DNA from: an uncultured Moraxella sp. | GTDB taxonomy: Bacteria > Pseudomonadota > Gammaproteobacteria > Pseudomonadales > Moraxellaceae | NCBI GenBank assembly: GCA_927911235.1 | Contig: CAKMOY010000176.1 | Location: forward strand, 1-6,655 | Direction of reading: 5' to 3' | DNA length: 6,655 bases | Shown: positions 1-6,655 of the stretch, one piece after another | Position numbering within the stretch: the stretch's first letter is position 1 | How the letters are laid out: the number at the start of each line of letters is the position of its first letter | Made by a program: the position numbers and the translations under genes | Notes under the pieces: generated by a model | The model's database searches: none | Seen by the model: the letters and a program-made list of their open reading frames with translations, nothing else | What the model was told of the DNA's origin: nothing

Positions 1-18
1 ACTTTTGTTTTCATAAAA

Positions 19-50
19 CTACTCAAGCAATATGTATCAGGCTTGAGTGG
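19..50 (-). terminator. Stem-loop, possible weak terminator of minus-strand transcripts
   Basis: ACTCAAGC (21-28) pairs perfectly with GCTTGAGT (41-48). The stem extends by one wobble and one C-G pair to 19-50, with a 12-base loop. Read on the minus strand, the stem is followed by a short TTTT; read on the plus strand there is no T run. It could end the ftsK transcript after that transcript has run antisense through the lipoprotein gene, because no hairpin is visible nearer the ftsK stop codon. The T run is short, so the terminator role is only a suggestion. Confidence 0.3.
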
Positions 51-55
51 GTGTC

Positions 56-79
56 AGCATGAATTTTGTCTATTAGACC
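56..79 (+). repeat. 24-base repeat, inverted copy of 6491-6514
   Basis: These 24 bases, starting AGCATGAATTTTG and ending TATTAGACC, are the exact reverse complement of 6491-6514 at the other end of the window. A third, diverged copy lies at about 6537-6556. The repeat ends 22 bases before the lipoprotein start codon, where a promoter or operator would lie. It may be a dispersed genomic repeat, the end of a mobile element or a regulator binding site; the sequence does not say which. Confidence 0.6.
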
Positions 80-101
80 TATTTTTAATAAGGTATTCAC
101 T

Positions 102-425
102 ATGAATAAATTTTTATTATTAAGCGTATTGTCTTTAGGCTTAACCGCTTGCCAAAGTACGCCCATCACAACAAAAGCCACCACTCCAACAACTGAGCAA
201 CAAGCCACCGCACAAAACAATATTTTGATTGTGTATTATGAACAAGGTAAAAAGGCAACCACCCTATCAGCGATTGCCCAATTACATGGTAAAATGGTCT
301 ATGATTATCAAAATTTTAATAGCGTGGCGGTTTCATTTGCCGATGTACAAAAAGCCAAACAAGTTTTGGCAAAAACCGATGGTATTTTGTCGGTAATGGA
401 TAACGAAGTCCATCAGTTACATTAA
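102..425 (+). CDS. Small lipoprotein with stand-alone inhibitor I9-like (protease propeptide-like) domain
   Basis: The predicted protein has 107 aa. The ATG at 102 is chosen because a type II signal peptide follows at once: N-K, a hydrophobic core at residues 4-13, then the lipobox LTAC with Cys17. AAGG lies 7 bases upstream at about 91-94. Residue +2 after the cysteine is Gln, so outer-membrane sorting is expected by the general Lol rule. Residues 18-40 are a Thr/Gln-rich tether. Residues 41-107 resemble the fold of subtilisin propeptides (peptidase inhibitor I9): a first strand ILIVYY, a helix, GKMVYDYQNFNSVAVSF, a second helix, and a last strand GILSVMDNEVHQL. In that family the domain acts as an intramolecular chaperone or inhibitor of a serine protease. 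Here it stands alone and no protease is encoded nearby. The family call rests on pattern recognition only. The gene converges on ftsK with a 4-base gap. Confidence 0.75.
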   Translation: MNKFLLLSVLSLGLTACQSTPITTKATTPTTEQQATAQNNILIVYYEQGKKATTLSAIAQLHGKMVYDYQNFNSVAVSFADVQKAKQVLAKTDGILSVMDNEVHQLH

Positions 426-429
426 GCCA

Positions 430-1581
430 TCACATTAACAATTCTCGTTTACCGTTTTTCATCGGACCGACCAAGCCAGCTTCTTCCATCGCATCCACGA
501 TTCTGGCGGCTCGGTTATAACCAATACTAAACTTTCGTTGAATACTAGAAGCCGATACTTTTCGGCTTTCCATGACAAAGGCGACCACGTCATCATACAA
601 TGGGTCATCATCGCCACTTGTACTACCGCCAGTATCACCGCCTGATGGCGAGCTTAATTCAAAATTGTCAAACATATTGTCAATATAATCAGGTGCACCA
701 CGCTCACGCCATGCATCACAGATACGATTGACTTCGGCATCACTGATAAATGCCCCATGCACACGGTTTGGCTCAATTTGCCCTGGTCCTAAAAACAGCA
801 TATCGCCATGACCAAGCATATCTTCTGCCCCGCCTGCGTCTAAGATAGTACGAGAGTCCACTTTTGAATTAACACGCAACGCCGCACGCACAGGAATGTT
901 GGCTTTAATCAAACCTGTAATCACATCAACAGAAGGACGCTGGGTCGCCAAAATCAAGTGAATGCCTGCGGCACGAGATTTTTGGGCAAGGCGAGTAATC
1001 AGCTCTTCGGCTTGTTTACCCACTTGCATAATCATGTCGGCAAATTCGTCTGCGACAATGACGATTTGGGGCAAGGGTTTCAGTTTTGGTGGCTTGTCTT
1101 GACTAACCGAGTCGTGAATCCGCCACAGTGGGTCAAGCAGTGGGTGTCCTTGTCGTTCGGATTCGATGATTTTTTTGTTAAATTCGTCCAATTTTCGCAC
1201 TTTAAACAGCGACATCAACTGATAACGGCGTTCCATTTCAGCAACGCACCAGGACAGACTACTGGTCGCTTCGGTCATATCAGTAACGACAGGAGTCAAA
1301 AGGTGCGGAATTTCGTTATAATTGGCAAGTTCAAGCTGTTTTGGGTCAATCAAAATCAACCGTAACTCGGTCGGCGTGTATTTTAACAACAATGACAACA
1401 GCAACGAATTTACCAACACCGATTTACCAGAGCCTGTCGTCCCTGCAACGAGCATATGTGGGGCTTTGCCAAGGTCAGTTACCACAGGGCGACCTGCGAT
1501 ATCCTTACCCATCGCCATGCTCAAATGTGCGGTTGGGTCTTGATAAATGTCGGTTTTTAACAGCTCAATCAAACGCACCAT
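430..1581 (-). CDS. ftsK: FtsK motor (beta) and gamma domain fragment
   Basis: This 383-residue frame holds the catalytic core. Walker A is GTTGSGKS (residues 47-54). IDPKQLEL (79-86) and [11 protein letters not shown] (91-101) follow. Walker B is [10 protein letters not shown] (173-182). Next come the conserved blocks [19 protein letters not shown] (202-220), [19 protein letters not shown] (244-262) and GPGQ. A Gly/Ser/Asp-rich spacer at about 309-326 leads to the gamma winged-helix domain (about 327-383, [20 protein letters not shown] through KNGKRELLM), which in the family reads KOPS sequences and contacts XerD. No key residue is missing. The ATG at 1581 corresponds to an internal residue of intact FtsK and has no purposeful ribosome site. 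Confidence 0.88.
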   Translation of the reverse strand: MVRLIELLKTDIYQDPTAHLSMAMGKDIAGRPVVTDLGKAPHMLVAGTTGSGKSVLVNSLLLSLLLKYTPTELRLILIDPKQLELANYNEIPHLLTPVVTDMTEATSSLSWCVAEMERRYQLMSLFKVRKLDEFNKKIIESERQGHPLLDPLWRIHDSVSQDKPPKLKPLPQIVIVADEFADMIMQVGKQAEELITRLAQKSRAAGIHLILATQRPSVDVITGLIKANIPVRAALRVNSKVDSRTILDAGGAEDMLGHGDMLFLGPGQIEPNRVHGAFISDAEVNRICDAWRERGAPDYIDNMFDNFELSSPSGGDTGGSTSGDDDPLYDDVVAFVMESRKVSASSIQRKFSIGYNRAARIVDAMEEAGLVGPMKNGKRELLM

Positions 1582-3068
1582 TGGCGTTGTGGATTAGGCA
1601 CTTCAATGCCGATGTAGGGTTTTCCCGGAATGACTTCCACCACACGCACCGATGCCATAGACAGCGACCGTGCCAAATCTTTGGCAATGCCTGTAACCTT
1701 GCTCGCCTTGACACCGGGAGCAAGCTCCACTTCAAAGCGTGTTACCACAGGACCCATTTGGGCATTTACCACGTTGGCTTTGATGTTAAAATCTTGTAAT
1801 TTAATTTCCAATAATTCGGATAATTGTTGTAATTGCTCTTTGGTGTAGCTAGGTTTTCGGTCTGGGTCAGGCAAATCCAACAAATCAAGCGGTGGCAAAG
1901 GTGGCAAATCCGCTCGGTATTTTGCCGTTTGCATGGCACGAGATTTGTTGGCAAATAACGCATCGTTGTGAATATCAAGCGGATTTTGATTTTGGTTAAA
2001 TGTTTGATTTGATTCATCAAATTCTGCAGAATCCACAGAACGCTCATGTACCGATATTGGCGTAACCACAACGTTTTCATCATCCACTAACGCATTTTCA
2101 TTCAAACTAAAATGAAAACTGTCATCTTCTGCTACATTTGTCAGTTCAGATGTGTGAATGAAGTTTTGCTTATCAACAGTATTTTTACTGTCAACAGTAT
2201 TTTGGTTTTCAGTAATGTTAATACGTCGCATACCCAATAATTCGGCAACCGATGGGTAAGTTTGCGTTTCATCGTTTTCTGTGTCTTTTTGTGCTTGGTG
2301 GTTTTGGGTTGGATTTTGATAGATGGGTTCTACTTTGATGGATTTATCATTATCAAATGTCATGTTAGGCTTGTCCAAATCTTTGGTCGCAAAGAGAAGC
2401 TCATCAAAGACATCTGGCTGTGCCACTGGTGTTGGGTTGGCTGTCAGCGTTTCGTTGGCGACAGCGATATGTTCATGCGGTGGCTGATAATCATTGTCAA
2501 ATATCAAATCGTCCGTGTGAAATTCATCTGTCGGTATGTCGTCCATTGTCGCCACGTGATTGACAGGATTAACATGATGATTGATATTGTTATCAACATT
2601 GTCTACTTTGGCTTGATAAACAGCTGTACTGTCCGCTGTTGATGGTGGATCTTGCGTGTTTTCTTTAAACGTTTCGCCTTTTAATTTGGCATTGAGTTTT
2701 TTGGTTAATTTACTATTTGCCAAATATGCTGAACTGATAGGTTTAAACGGATTTGCCCCTTCGTTGCTATCCATCCATTCAAATTCTTTGGTTTGGCTAA
2801 AGCCTGTTTCGTCCAAAAAGTCGTCCAACGGATTTTGTGGCACATTGGCAGATTTGGTCGTTGTTTTTGACACCACAGGCTGAATAATACTGGCATCTGC
2901 TTCGTCCTGCTCGCTTTGGCTCAAAGACAATGTCAATTGCTCTGGCGTTTTGGGTTTTGGACTAGGCGTTGTCTCGGCATTGTCAGTCTGTAACCATTTG
3001 CCAAAGCTCCATTTTGCCAAACATTTTTGCCAATCCAAATCAAAGGTAAAAGTAAACGTAACCAACAA
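1569..3068 (-). CDS. ftsK: FtsK linker and alpha-domain fragment
   Basis: This 499-residue frame opens with the end of the fourth membrane segment (the sequence [10 protein letters not shown]). It continues with about 365 residues of low-complexity linker rich in Asn, Asp, Gln, Thr and Ser. From about residue 384 comes the motor's alpha domain: [14 protein letters not shown], a helix around [18 protein letters not shown], then [24 protein letters not shown] and [18 protein letters not shown]. The family normally continues with a segment like the MVRLIELL of the next frame. Instead three foreign residues and a stop follow, so the break at about 1581 falls just before the Walker A region. The TTG at its 5' end is not a natural start. 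As a separate product it could not hydrolyse ATP. Confidence 0.8.
   Translation of the reverse strand: MLVTFTFTFDLDWQKCLAKWSFGKWLQTDNAETTPSPKPKTPEQLTLSLSQSEQDEADASIIQPVVSKTTTKSANVPQNPLDDFLDETGFSQTKEFEWMDSNEGANPFKPISSAYLANSKLTKKLNAKLKGETFKENTQDPPSTADSTAVYQAKVDNVDNNINHHVNPVNHVATMDDIPTDEFHTDDLIFDNDYQPPHEHIAVANETLTANPTPVAQPDVFDELLFATKDLDKPNMTFDNDKSIKVEPIYQNPTQNHQAQKDTENDETQTYPSVAELLGMRRINITENQNTVDSKNTVDKQNFIHTSELTNVAEDDSFHFSLNENALVDDENVVVTPISVHERSVDSAEFDESNQTFNQNQNPLDIHNDALFANKSRAMQTAKYRADLPPLPPLDLLDLPDPDRKPSYTKEQLQQLSELLEIKLQDFNIKANVVNAQMGPVVTRFEVELAPGVKASKVTGIAKDLARSLSMASVRVVEVIPGKPYIGIEVPNPQRQWCV
2173..2203 (-). repeat. 18-base tandem duplication in the FtsK linker
   Basis: TCAACAGTATTTT occurs at 2173-2185 and again at 2191-2203, a period of 18 bases or six codons. 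It gives the repeated peptide [12 protein letters not shown] on the minus strand. The period is a multiple of three, so copy changes keep the frame. This fits a disordered linker whose length varies freely. Confidence 0.6.
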
Positions 3069-3508
3069 AAAATACGCATAAAAAAAACAAACGCCCCCAC
3101 ACTGGTTAACAAATTACGCAAACCTTGGGCAACCACTTGCCCAAAAACGCCTTGTGCCAACCAATCAACCGCCATCAGACCAAACAATGCCCCAGTTGAT
3201 AATATCAAAAACACATAACCCAATGTACGTAACGCCCCATGTGGCTCGGTATGGCGAAACCACGCTCGCAAGCCTTCATAGCACGCTATCGCCACCAGCC
3301 ACCAACTCGCCCCACCCAAAAAAGTGTACAAAATATCAGCAACCCACGCCCCTATCTGACCTGCCAAATTGCTCACATCGCTCGCCACATTACTGGCGTG
3401 CGACCAGCTTGGGTCATTGGCAGAGTAGCTTAACAGCGACATAAACAAAAAAATGGCAACAAACAGCCAAACAAATGTCAAAATAGAAGAACGAATATAA
3501 TAATACAA
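2933..3508 (-). CDS. ftsK: FtsK N-terminal membrane domain fragment
   Basis: Residues below are counted from the GTG at 3517. Hydrophobic segments lie at about 11-31, 58-82 and 98-118, and a fourth begins at about 136. [11 protein letters not shown] after the first segment is typical of FtsK. The frame stays authentic to about 3080. The tail after residue 146 (from about 3079 down to 2933) is out of frame and basic, unlike any FtsK linker. Two starts compete. GTG at 3517 lies inside the sequence AGGTGAT (3513-3519), which would itself pair with the 16S rRNA tail. TTG at 3508 sits 4 bases after that match and is the better placed start. An in-frame stop lies just upstream, so no earlier start is possible. 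Confidence 0.8.
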   Translation of the reverse strand: MYYYIRSSILTFVWLFVAIFLFMSLLSYSANDPSWSHASNVASDVSNLAGQIGAWVADILYTFLGGASWWLVAIACYEGLRAWFRHTEPHGALRTLGYVFLILSTGALFGLMAVDWLAQGVFGQVVAQGLRNLLTSVGAFVFFMRIFCWLRLLLPLIWIGKNVWQNGALANGYRLTMPRQRLVQNPKRQSN

Positions 3509-3556
3509 CGCAATCACCTTGAGTTAATCTTGGATTACAAAATTTTTTGAAGGTGT

Positions 3557-3565
3557 ATCATAGCA
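3557..3565 (-). promoter_or_regulatory. Probable ftsK promoter (extended -10)
   Basis: On the minus strand the sequence reads TGCTATGAT, an extended -10 element (TGn plus TATGAT at 3562-3557) about 50 bases before the ftsK start. No good -35 is seen at the proper distance, which extended -10 promoters tolerate. Transcription would begin near 3550. The call is made by eye. Confidence 0.45.
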
Positions 3566-3632
3566 AAACTTGGCTTGGCTGTGGAGGATTTTTACGATTT
3601 TTACCAAAAATTTTATCAAATTAAAAAAAACC

Positions 3633-3661
3633 TTGTTAATTTGTGTCAAAACCCTTATCTT
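3633..3661 (+). promoter_or_regulatory. Probable trxB promoter
   Basis: TTGTTA (3633-3638) and TATCTT (3656-3661) are separated by 17 bases, the ideal sigma-70 spacing, within the divergent ftsK-trxB region. Transcription would start near 3668 and leave a leader of about 39 bases before the trxB ATG. The match to consensus is moderate, and the region is AT-rich enough for chance matches. Confidence 0.5.
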
Positions 3662-3670
3662 AATGCTTAA

Positions 3671-4666
<996 letters not shown>

Positions 4667-4678
4667 AAGGTGCTAATT

Positions 4679-4885
4679 ATGGAAACACTTACTCAACACC
4701 AAAACACAACAATTCCTATGGGTGCGATTAAAACCTTTGGCAAATATGGCAACCCCTATATCGTATTGGACAAATCAGAGCAAGATGCGGACGGCAAAAC
4801 ATGGGTAGAAATCAAACTGTTAGAAACTGATAGAAAAGATTATTACCCATTAGATGCCATTTTACTAGACCCAGAGGCTGAATAA
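4679..4885 (+). CDS. vapX: VapX-like antitoxin (DUF5397-type small protein)
   Basis: The protein has 68 aa. The ATG at 4679 is preferred over the GTG at 4670 because AAAGG (4666-4670) lies 8 bases before it and overlaps the GTG. The sequence IPMGAIKTFGKYGNPYIV, then DGKTWVEIKLLETD, then DYYPLDAILLDPEAE fits, from memory, the small DUF5397 family. The Haemophilus influenzae antitoxin VapX belongs with that family. In H. influenzae, VapX binds and neutralises the VapD ribonuclease. The position directly before vapD (one base between stop and ATG) supports the pairing and suggests translational coupling. The start lies 12 bases after the trxB stop, and no separate promoter or terminator is visible, so the pair may be read from the trxB promoter. 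The name rests more on context than on sequence. Confidence 0.72.
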   Translation: METLTQHQNTTIPMGAIKTFGKYGNPYIVLDKSEQDADGKTWVEIKLLETDRKDYYPLDAILLDPEAE

Positions 4886-4886
4886 T

Positions 4887-5171
4887 ATGTACGCAATAGG
4901 ATTTGATTTATCCATAAAAGACACCACACAAAACCACCCAAAAGGCGTAACTCAGGCGTATGCTGACATTGAAGCGACACTAAGAAAGTTTGGTTTTAAT
5001 CGTATTCAAGGTAGCCTATATGTAACAGAAAATGAAGATATGGCATTGCTAACAAAAGCTATGGTTTCTCTAAAAAAACTGACGTGGTTTGGTTTATCTG
5101 TAAGAGATATTAGGGCATTTAAAGTTGAACAATGGTCTGATTTTAATTCCTTTTTTAAAGAAGATTTTTAA
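4887..5171 (+). CDS. vapD: VapD, toxin endoribonuclease of the VapXD system
   Basis: The protein has 94 aa, normal for VapD (about 90-95). It begins MYAIGFDLSIKDT and contains HPKGVTQAYADIEATLRKFGF (17-37), then QGSLYVTENEDMA (41-53), and ends with VRDIRAFKVEQWSDF (72-86). All are characteristic blocks of the family, which has a Cas2-like ferredoxin fold. Asp7 and Ser43, which I recall as implicated in activity of the H. influenzae enzyme, are both present, so the toxin looks competent. The ribosome site AGAGG (4873-4877) lies within the end of vapX. vapD is not a CRISPR cas2: no repeats or other cas genes are present. In Haemophilus, VapD is linked to survival inside host cells. Here the pair separates trxB from aat and is probably an acquired insert. 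Confidence 0.92.
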   Translation: MYAIGFDLSIKDTTQNHPKGVTQAYADIEATLRKFGFNRIQGSLYVTENEDMALLTKAMVSLKKLTWFGLSVRDIRAFKVEQWSDFNSFFKEDF

Positions 5172-5188
5172 TTTAAAATGCTATTATC

Positions 5189-5614
5189 GTGAAAAATCAA
5201 AACCTTAGCTACCCTTGCCAATACGACTTCCCCAACCCATTATACTGTGAAAATGACGATGGGCTAATCGCTGTCGGTGGCGACCTACAACCACAAACAC
5301 TCCGCTACGCCTACGCACACGGATTTTTTCCTTGGTTTAACGCTGGCGACCCGATTATGTGGTGGTCGCCCAACCCACGCTGTATCATCTATCCGCACAC
5401 CTTTACGCCAAGCAAAACATTAAGCCGAAAACTCAAAAACAGCGACTGGCATTTAACAATCAATCACGATTTTTTAGCAGTGATACAAGGCTGTAGCGAT
5501 GCTCGCAAATACGCACAAAGCACATGGATAACCAATGATATGATAACTGCATATCACAATTTACACCAATTGGGCGATGCGGTGAGCATAGAAATTTGGG
5601 AAATGAAAATTTAG
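5189..5614 (+). CDS. aat: Aat N-terminal fragment
   Basis: The open frame has 141 aa, authentic to Glu138. It carries GLIAVGGDL (25-33), GFFPWF (45-50), PIMWWSPNPR (55-64), TWIT (112-115) and AYHNLHQLGDAVSIEIW (121-137), all Aat signatures. The last three residues are out of frame. Its codons favour C endings (TAC, CAC, AGC, CGC). Confidence 0.8.
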   Translation: MKNQNLSYPCQYDFPNPLYCENDDGLIAVGGDLQPQTLRYAYAHGFFPWFNAGDPIMWWSPNPRCIIYPHTFTPSKTLSRKLKNSDWHLTINHDFLAVIQGCSDARKYAQSTWITNDMITAYHNLHQLGDAVSIEIWEMKI

Positions 5615-5949
5615 TTGGCGGTCTATACGGTATCAAATTAGGGCAAGCATTTTTTGGCGAAAGTATGTTTCATCGTGCGACCGATGCATCAAAAGTGGCA
5701 TTTTTTTGCTTAATGAAGTTGTGTGAATTGTCAAAATTTGCGTGGGTGGATTGTCAGTTACCAAATGACCATTTGTTAAGTCTTGGAGCAGGTGTGATAA
5801 GTCGTGAACAGTTTTTGAGTGAGTTACCCAAACAAATCGCTCAACAAAGTTGTGATTGGTCGGCTTTATATGGGCAAAAAATTAGTGTAAAAGATTTGTT
5901 TTTAAAAAATCCAATTATCAATAAAAACAATGCTTTATTGATATTTTAA
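5596..5949 (+). CDS. aat: Aat C-terminal fragment
   Basis: The open frame has 117 aa, authentic from NENLVGG onward. It contains the acyl-transfer core GESMF, the WVDCQLPNDHLLSLGA block and a C-terminal tail, ISVKDLFLKNPIINKNN, that is a little longer than in E. coli. The TTG at its 5' end is internal to the normal gene and is not a natural start. Its codons favour T and A endings (AGT, TAT, CAT, TTA). Confidence 0.78.
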   Translation: MGNENLVGGLYGIKLGQAFFGESMFHRATDASKVAFFCLMKLCELSKFAWVDCQLPNDHLLSLGAGVISREQFLSELPKQIAQQSCDWSALYGQKISVKDLFLKNPIINKNNALLIF

Positions 5950-5967
5950 AAATTAAAGGTTATTGCG

Positions 5968-6497
5968 ATGAAACAACTTAACGCAAAAATAGCCAATTAG
6001 CGGAATATTTTGAACAAATCCCATTAAAAAATAAAAAAACGAAAAAAGGATTTTTAGAATCCGTTGTGATTTTGGCGTATATTCTTTACATCACCAAAAA
6101 ATGAAAATTTTTTTGATTATTGTAAAAGAATTATCAGAAGCTGATTTCTTCCATGATTATGATTATTGGACATGGCTAGAATCCGCTATCTACTTGTTGG
6201 CTTATCACACTAAAGGGAAAAATAACCATGAACAATTTTTACAGCTAAAAACAAAATTAGACGATACATTATATACAGCCCCAAATGAGTTGGTTTTAAA
6301 CGTTAAAAAAAAATGTTCACCAACGTTTTTTAGCTGGAGAAATGTTTGATAAATCTACGATTATTAAGGCAATGAATGACAATAATACGGTTGGCGAAAT
6401 TAATCGGCGTTTGGTTTTTATGATGAACTTAATAAAATTAAATGTCTATAACGAAGAATCAAGCGTTGATAAAAGCATAATAAAATCGTTGGTCTAA
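5968..6497 (+). pseudogene. Unrecognised protein of about 175 aa, broken by several frameshifts at A runs
   Basis: A real start is likely: ATG at 5968 with TAAAGG (5954-5959) 8 bases upstream, 18 bases after aat. The frame stops after ten codons. One A added to the A5 at 5985-5989 gives MKQLNAKNSQLAEYFEQIPL and leads on to FLESVVILAYILYI. At the A6 run 6096-6101 the frame must change again. It then reads either MKIFLIIVKELSEADFF directly, or the more soluble NENFFDYCK followed by another change at the A4 at 6124-6127. The long middle part has DYDYWTWLESAIYLLAYHT. At the A9 run 6305-6313 a last change gives NVHQRFLAGEMFDKSTIIKA and continues to the TAA at 6495-6497. The stitched protein is helical and probably soluble. 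The YDYWTWLE and VHQR patterns recall the uncharacterised DUF6707 proteins from memory only. No function can be given. Disruptions are denser here than in ftsK or aat, which suggests real decay. Confidence 0.6.
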
Positions 6498-6514
6498 TAG
6501 ACAAAATTCATGCT
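6491..6514 (-). repeat. 24-base repeat, inverted copy of 56-79
   Basis: Exact reverse complement of 56-79. It overlaps the stop codon of the preceding broken gene (TAA at 6495-6497). The match ends sharply on both sides, as expected of a discrete element and not of a duplicated gene. Confidence 0.6.
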
Positions 6515-6655
6515 AAAAAACAGATACCCCTCCCTAAATAGACATTTTTCATGCTATTTTGATAGAAGGGTTTATCTGTTTTAATTTTACCTAAAAATCA
6601 CCCATGACCTATCATAAAATCATCAATAAACTTTAACTGCCTATCTTGACTTAAT
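6515..6655. other. Non-coding end region with nested inverted repeats
   Basis: AAAACAGATA (6517-6526) is the perfect reverse complement of TATCTGTTTT (6573-6582). Between them sits the hairpin made by the diverged repeat copy, so the whole 66-base block can fold as a nested structure. It is followed by TTAATTTT and could end transcription from the aat side, or be a small non-autonomous mobile repeat. From 6590 to the window end I see no gene, only a ten-codon frame at 6604 without a clear ribosome site. Confidence 0.45.
6537..6556 (-). repeat. Diverged copy of the 24-base repeat
   Basis: AATAGACA, then TTTTT in place of AAAAT, then CATGCTA, lying about 43 bases after the matching part of the exact copy and in the same orientation. 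Its arms AAATAG (6536-6541) and CTATTT (6554-6559), with CAT and ATG inside, can fold into a 9-bp hairpin with one bulged base. Confidence 0.5.

Larger units (their letters stand above)
430..3508 (-). pseudogene. ftsK: DNA translocase FtsK, complete gene interrupted by two single-base frameshifts
   Basis: FtsK anchors at the division septum through an N-terminal membrane domain and pumps chromosome ends apart with a hexameric RecA-like motor, activating XerCD at dif. All parts are present in order: membrane domain, long Asn/Asp-rich linker, alpha and beta motor domains, and gamma winged helix. They fall in three frames. Adding one base at each of two points, the A run at about 3080-3087 and the TT at 1581-1582, restores a single frame of about 1026 aa counted from the TTG at 3508. 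The length is normal for a gammaproteobacterial FtsK. Both repairs rejoin well-conserved family sequence without loss of residues. The gene is normally important for division, and the C-terminal motor is fully conserved, so a read error is at least as likely as true inactivation. Confidence 0.9.
5189..5949 (+). pseudogene. aat: Leucyl/phenylalanyl-tRNA-protein transferase, interrupted by one single-base frameshift
   Basis: Aat moves Leu or Phe from tRNA to proteins with N-terminal Arg or Lys, marking them for ClpS/ClpAP degradation. The first frame ends at 5614. The second resumes the family sequence without loss if one A is added to the AAA at 5601-5603, so that IEIWE joins NENLVGGLYG. The repaired protein has about 253 aa, close to the usual 230-250. 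Catalytic-region residues are conserved after repair: GESMF with Glu158, and VDCQ with Asp188 and Gln190 (E. coli 156, 186 and 188). The start is a GTG 17 bases after vapD with no visible ribosome site; an ATG at 5178 leads straight to a stop. Codon use changes sharply at about the break. Read error and true inactivation cannot be told apart here. Confidence 0.9.

Noticed and set aside
23..220. 65-aa minus-strand open frame at the left end
   Set aside because: It lies antisense to the lipoprotein signal-peptide region and has no ribosome site; its composition is that of a shadow frame.
958..1365. Plus-strand open frames within ftsK (also 1341-1799, 2262-2642 and 3154-3444)
   Set aside because: All lie opposite well-conserved FtsK coding sequence and lack ribosome sites or recognisable domains.
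4887..5171. Possible CRISPR Cas2
   Set aside because: The fold is related, but the sequence blocks (HPKGV, QGSLY, VRDIRAF, EQWSDF) are those of VapD, and there are no repeats, spacers or other cas genes.
5179..5187. TGCTATTAT as an extended -10 promoter for aat
   Set aside because: Transcription would start after the GTG at 5189, and no later in-frame start fits the conserved Aat N-terminus.
6604..6636. Ten-codon frame as the start of a downstream gene such as the arginyl-transferase homologue that often follows aat
   Set aside because: It stops after ten codons, does not clearly match that family and has no good ribosome site.
6646..6655. TTGACT as a -35 element at the window edge
   Set aside because: The -10 region would lie outside the window, so it cannot be judged.

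Overview
The window looks like the chromosome of a Moraxellaceae bacterium, most likely a Moraxella. The grounds are its AT-rich composition, the protein sequences, and the clustering of ftsK, trxB and aat, which also lie near one another in other gammaproteobacteria such as E. coli. The genus is an inference from sequence character and gene order, not from a search.

Layout from left to right. A short lipoprotein with a stand-alone propeptide-like (inhibitor I9-like) domain (102-425, +) faces the end of ftsK. The DNA translocase gene ftsK (430 to about 3508, minus) is split into three reading frames by two single-base shifts. A divergent intergenic region of about 190 bases carries plausible promoters for ftsK (minus) and trxB (plus). 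Thioredoxin reductase trxB (3707-4666, +) is intact. It is followed at once by a two-gene module, vapX-like antitoxin (4679-4885) and vapD toxin (4887-5171). Next comes aat, leucyl/phenylalanyl-tRNA-protein transferase (5189-5949), broken by one single-base shift. A gene for an unrecognised protein of about 175 aa (5968-6497) is broken by several shifts at A runs. The last 160 bases are non-coding and rich in inverted and direct repeats.

Together the genes cover chromosome segregation (FtsK), thiol redox (TrxB), N-degron tagging (Aat) and a VapXD toxin-antitoxin pair wedged between trxB and aat. trxB, vapX, vapD, aat and the last gene all lie on the + strand with short gaps and no visible terminator between them, so they could share a transcript.

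The main oddities are these: (1) several frame disruptions, nearly all explained by one base missing or extra in a short A or T run, which could be read error or real decay; (2) an exact 24-base repeat present in inverted orientation near both ends of the window, with a third, diverged copy beside the right one; (3) an abrupt codon-use change within aat at about the point of its frameshift. No clearly novel system is evident. The least explained items are the stand-alone I9-like lipoprotein, the repeat family and the broken gene at the right end.
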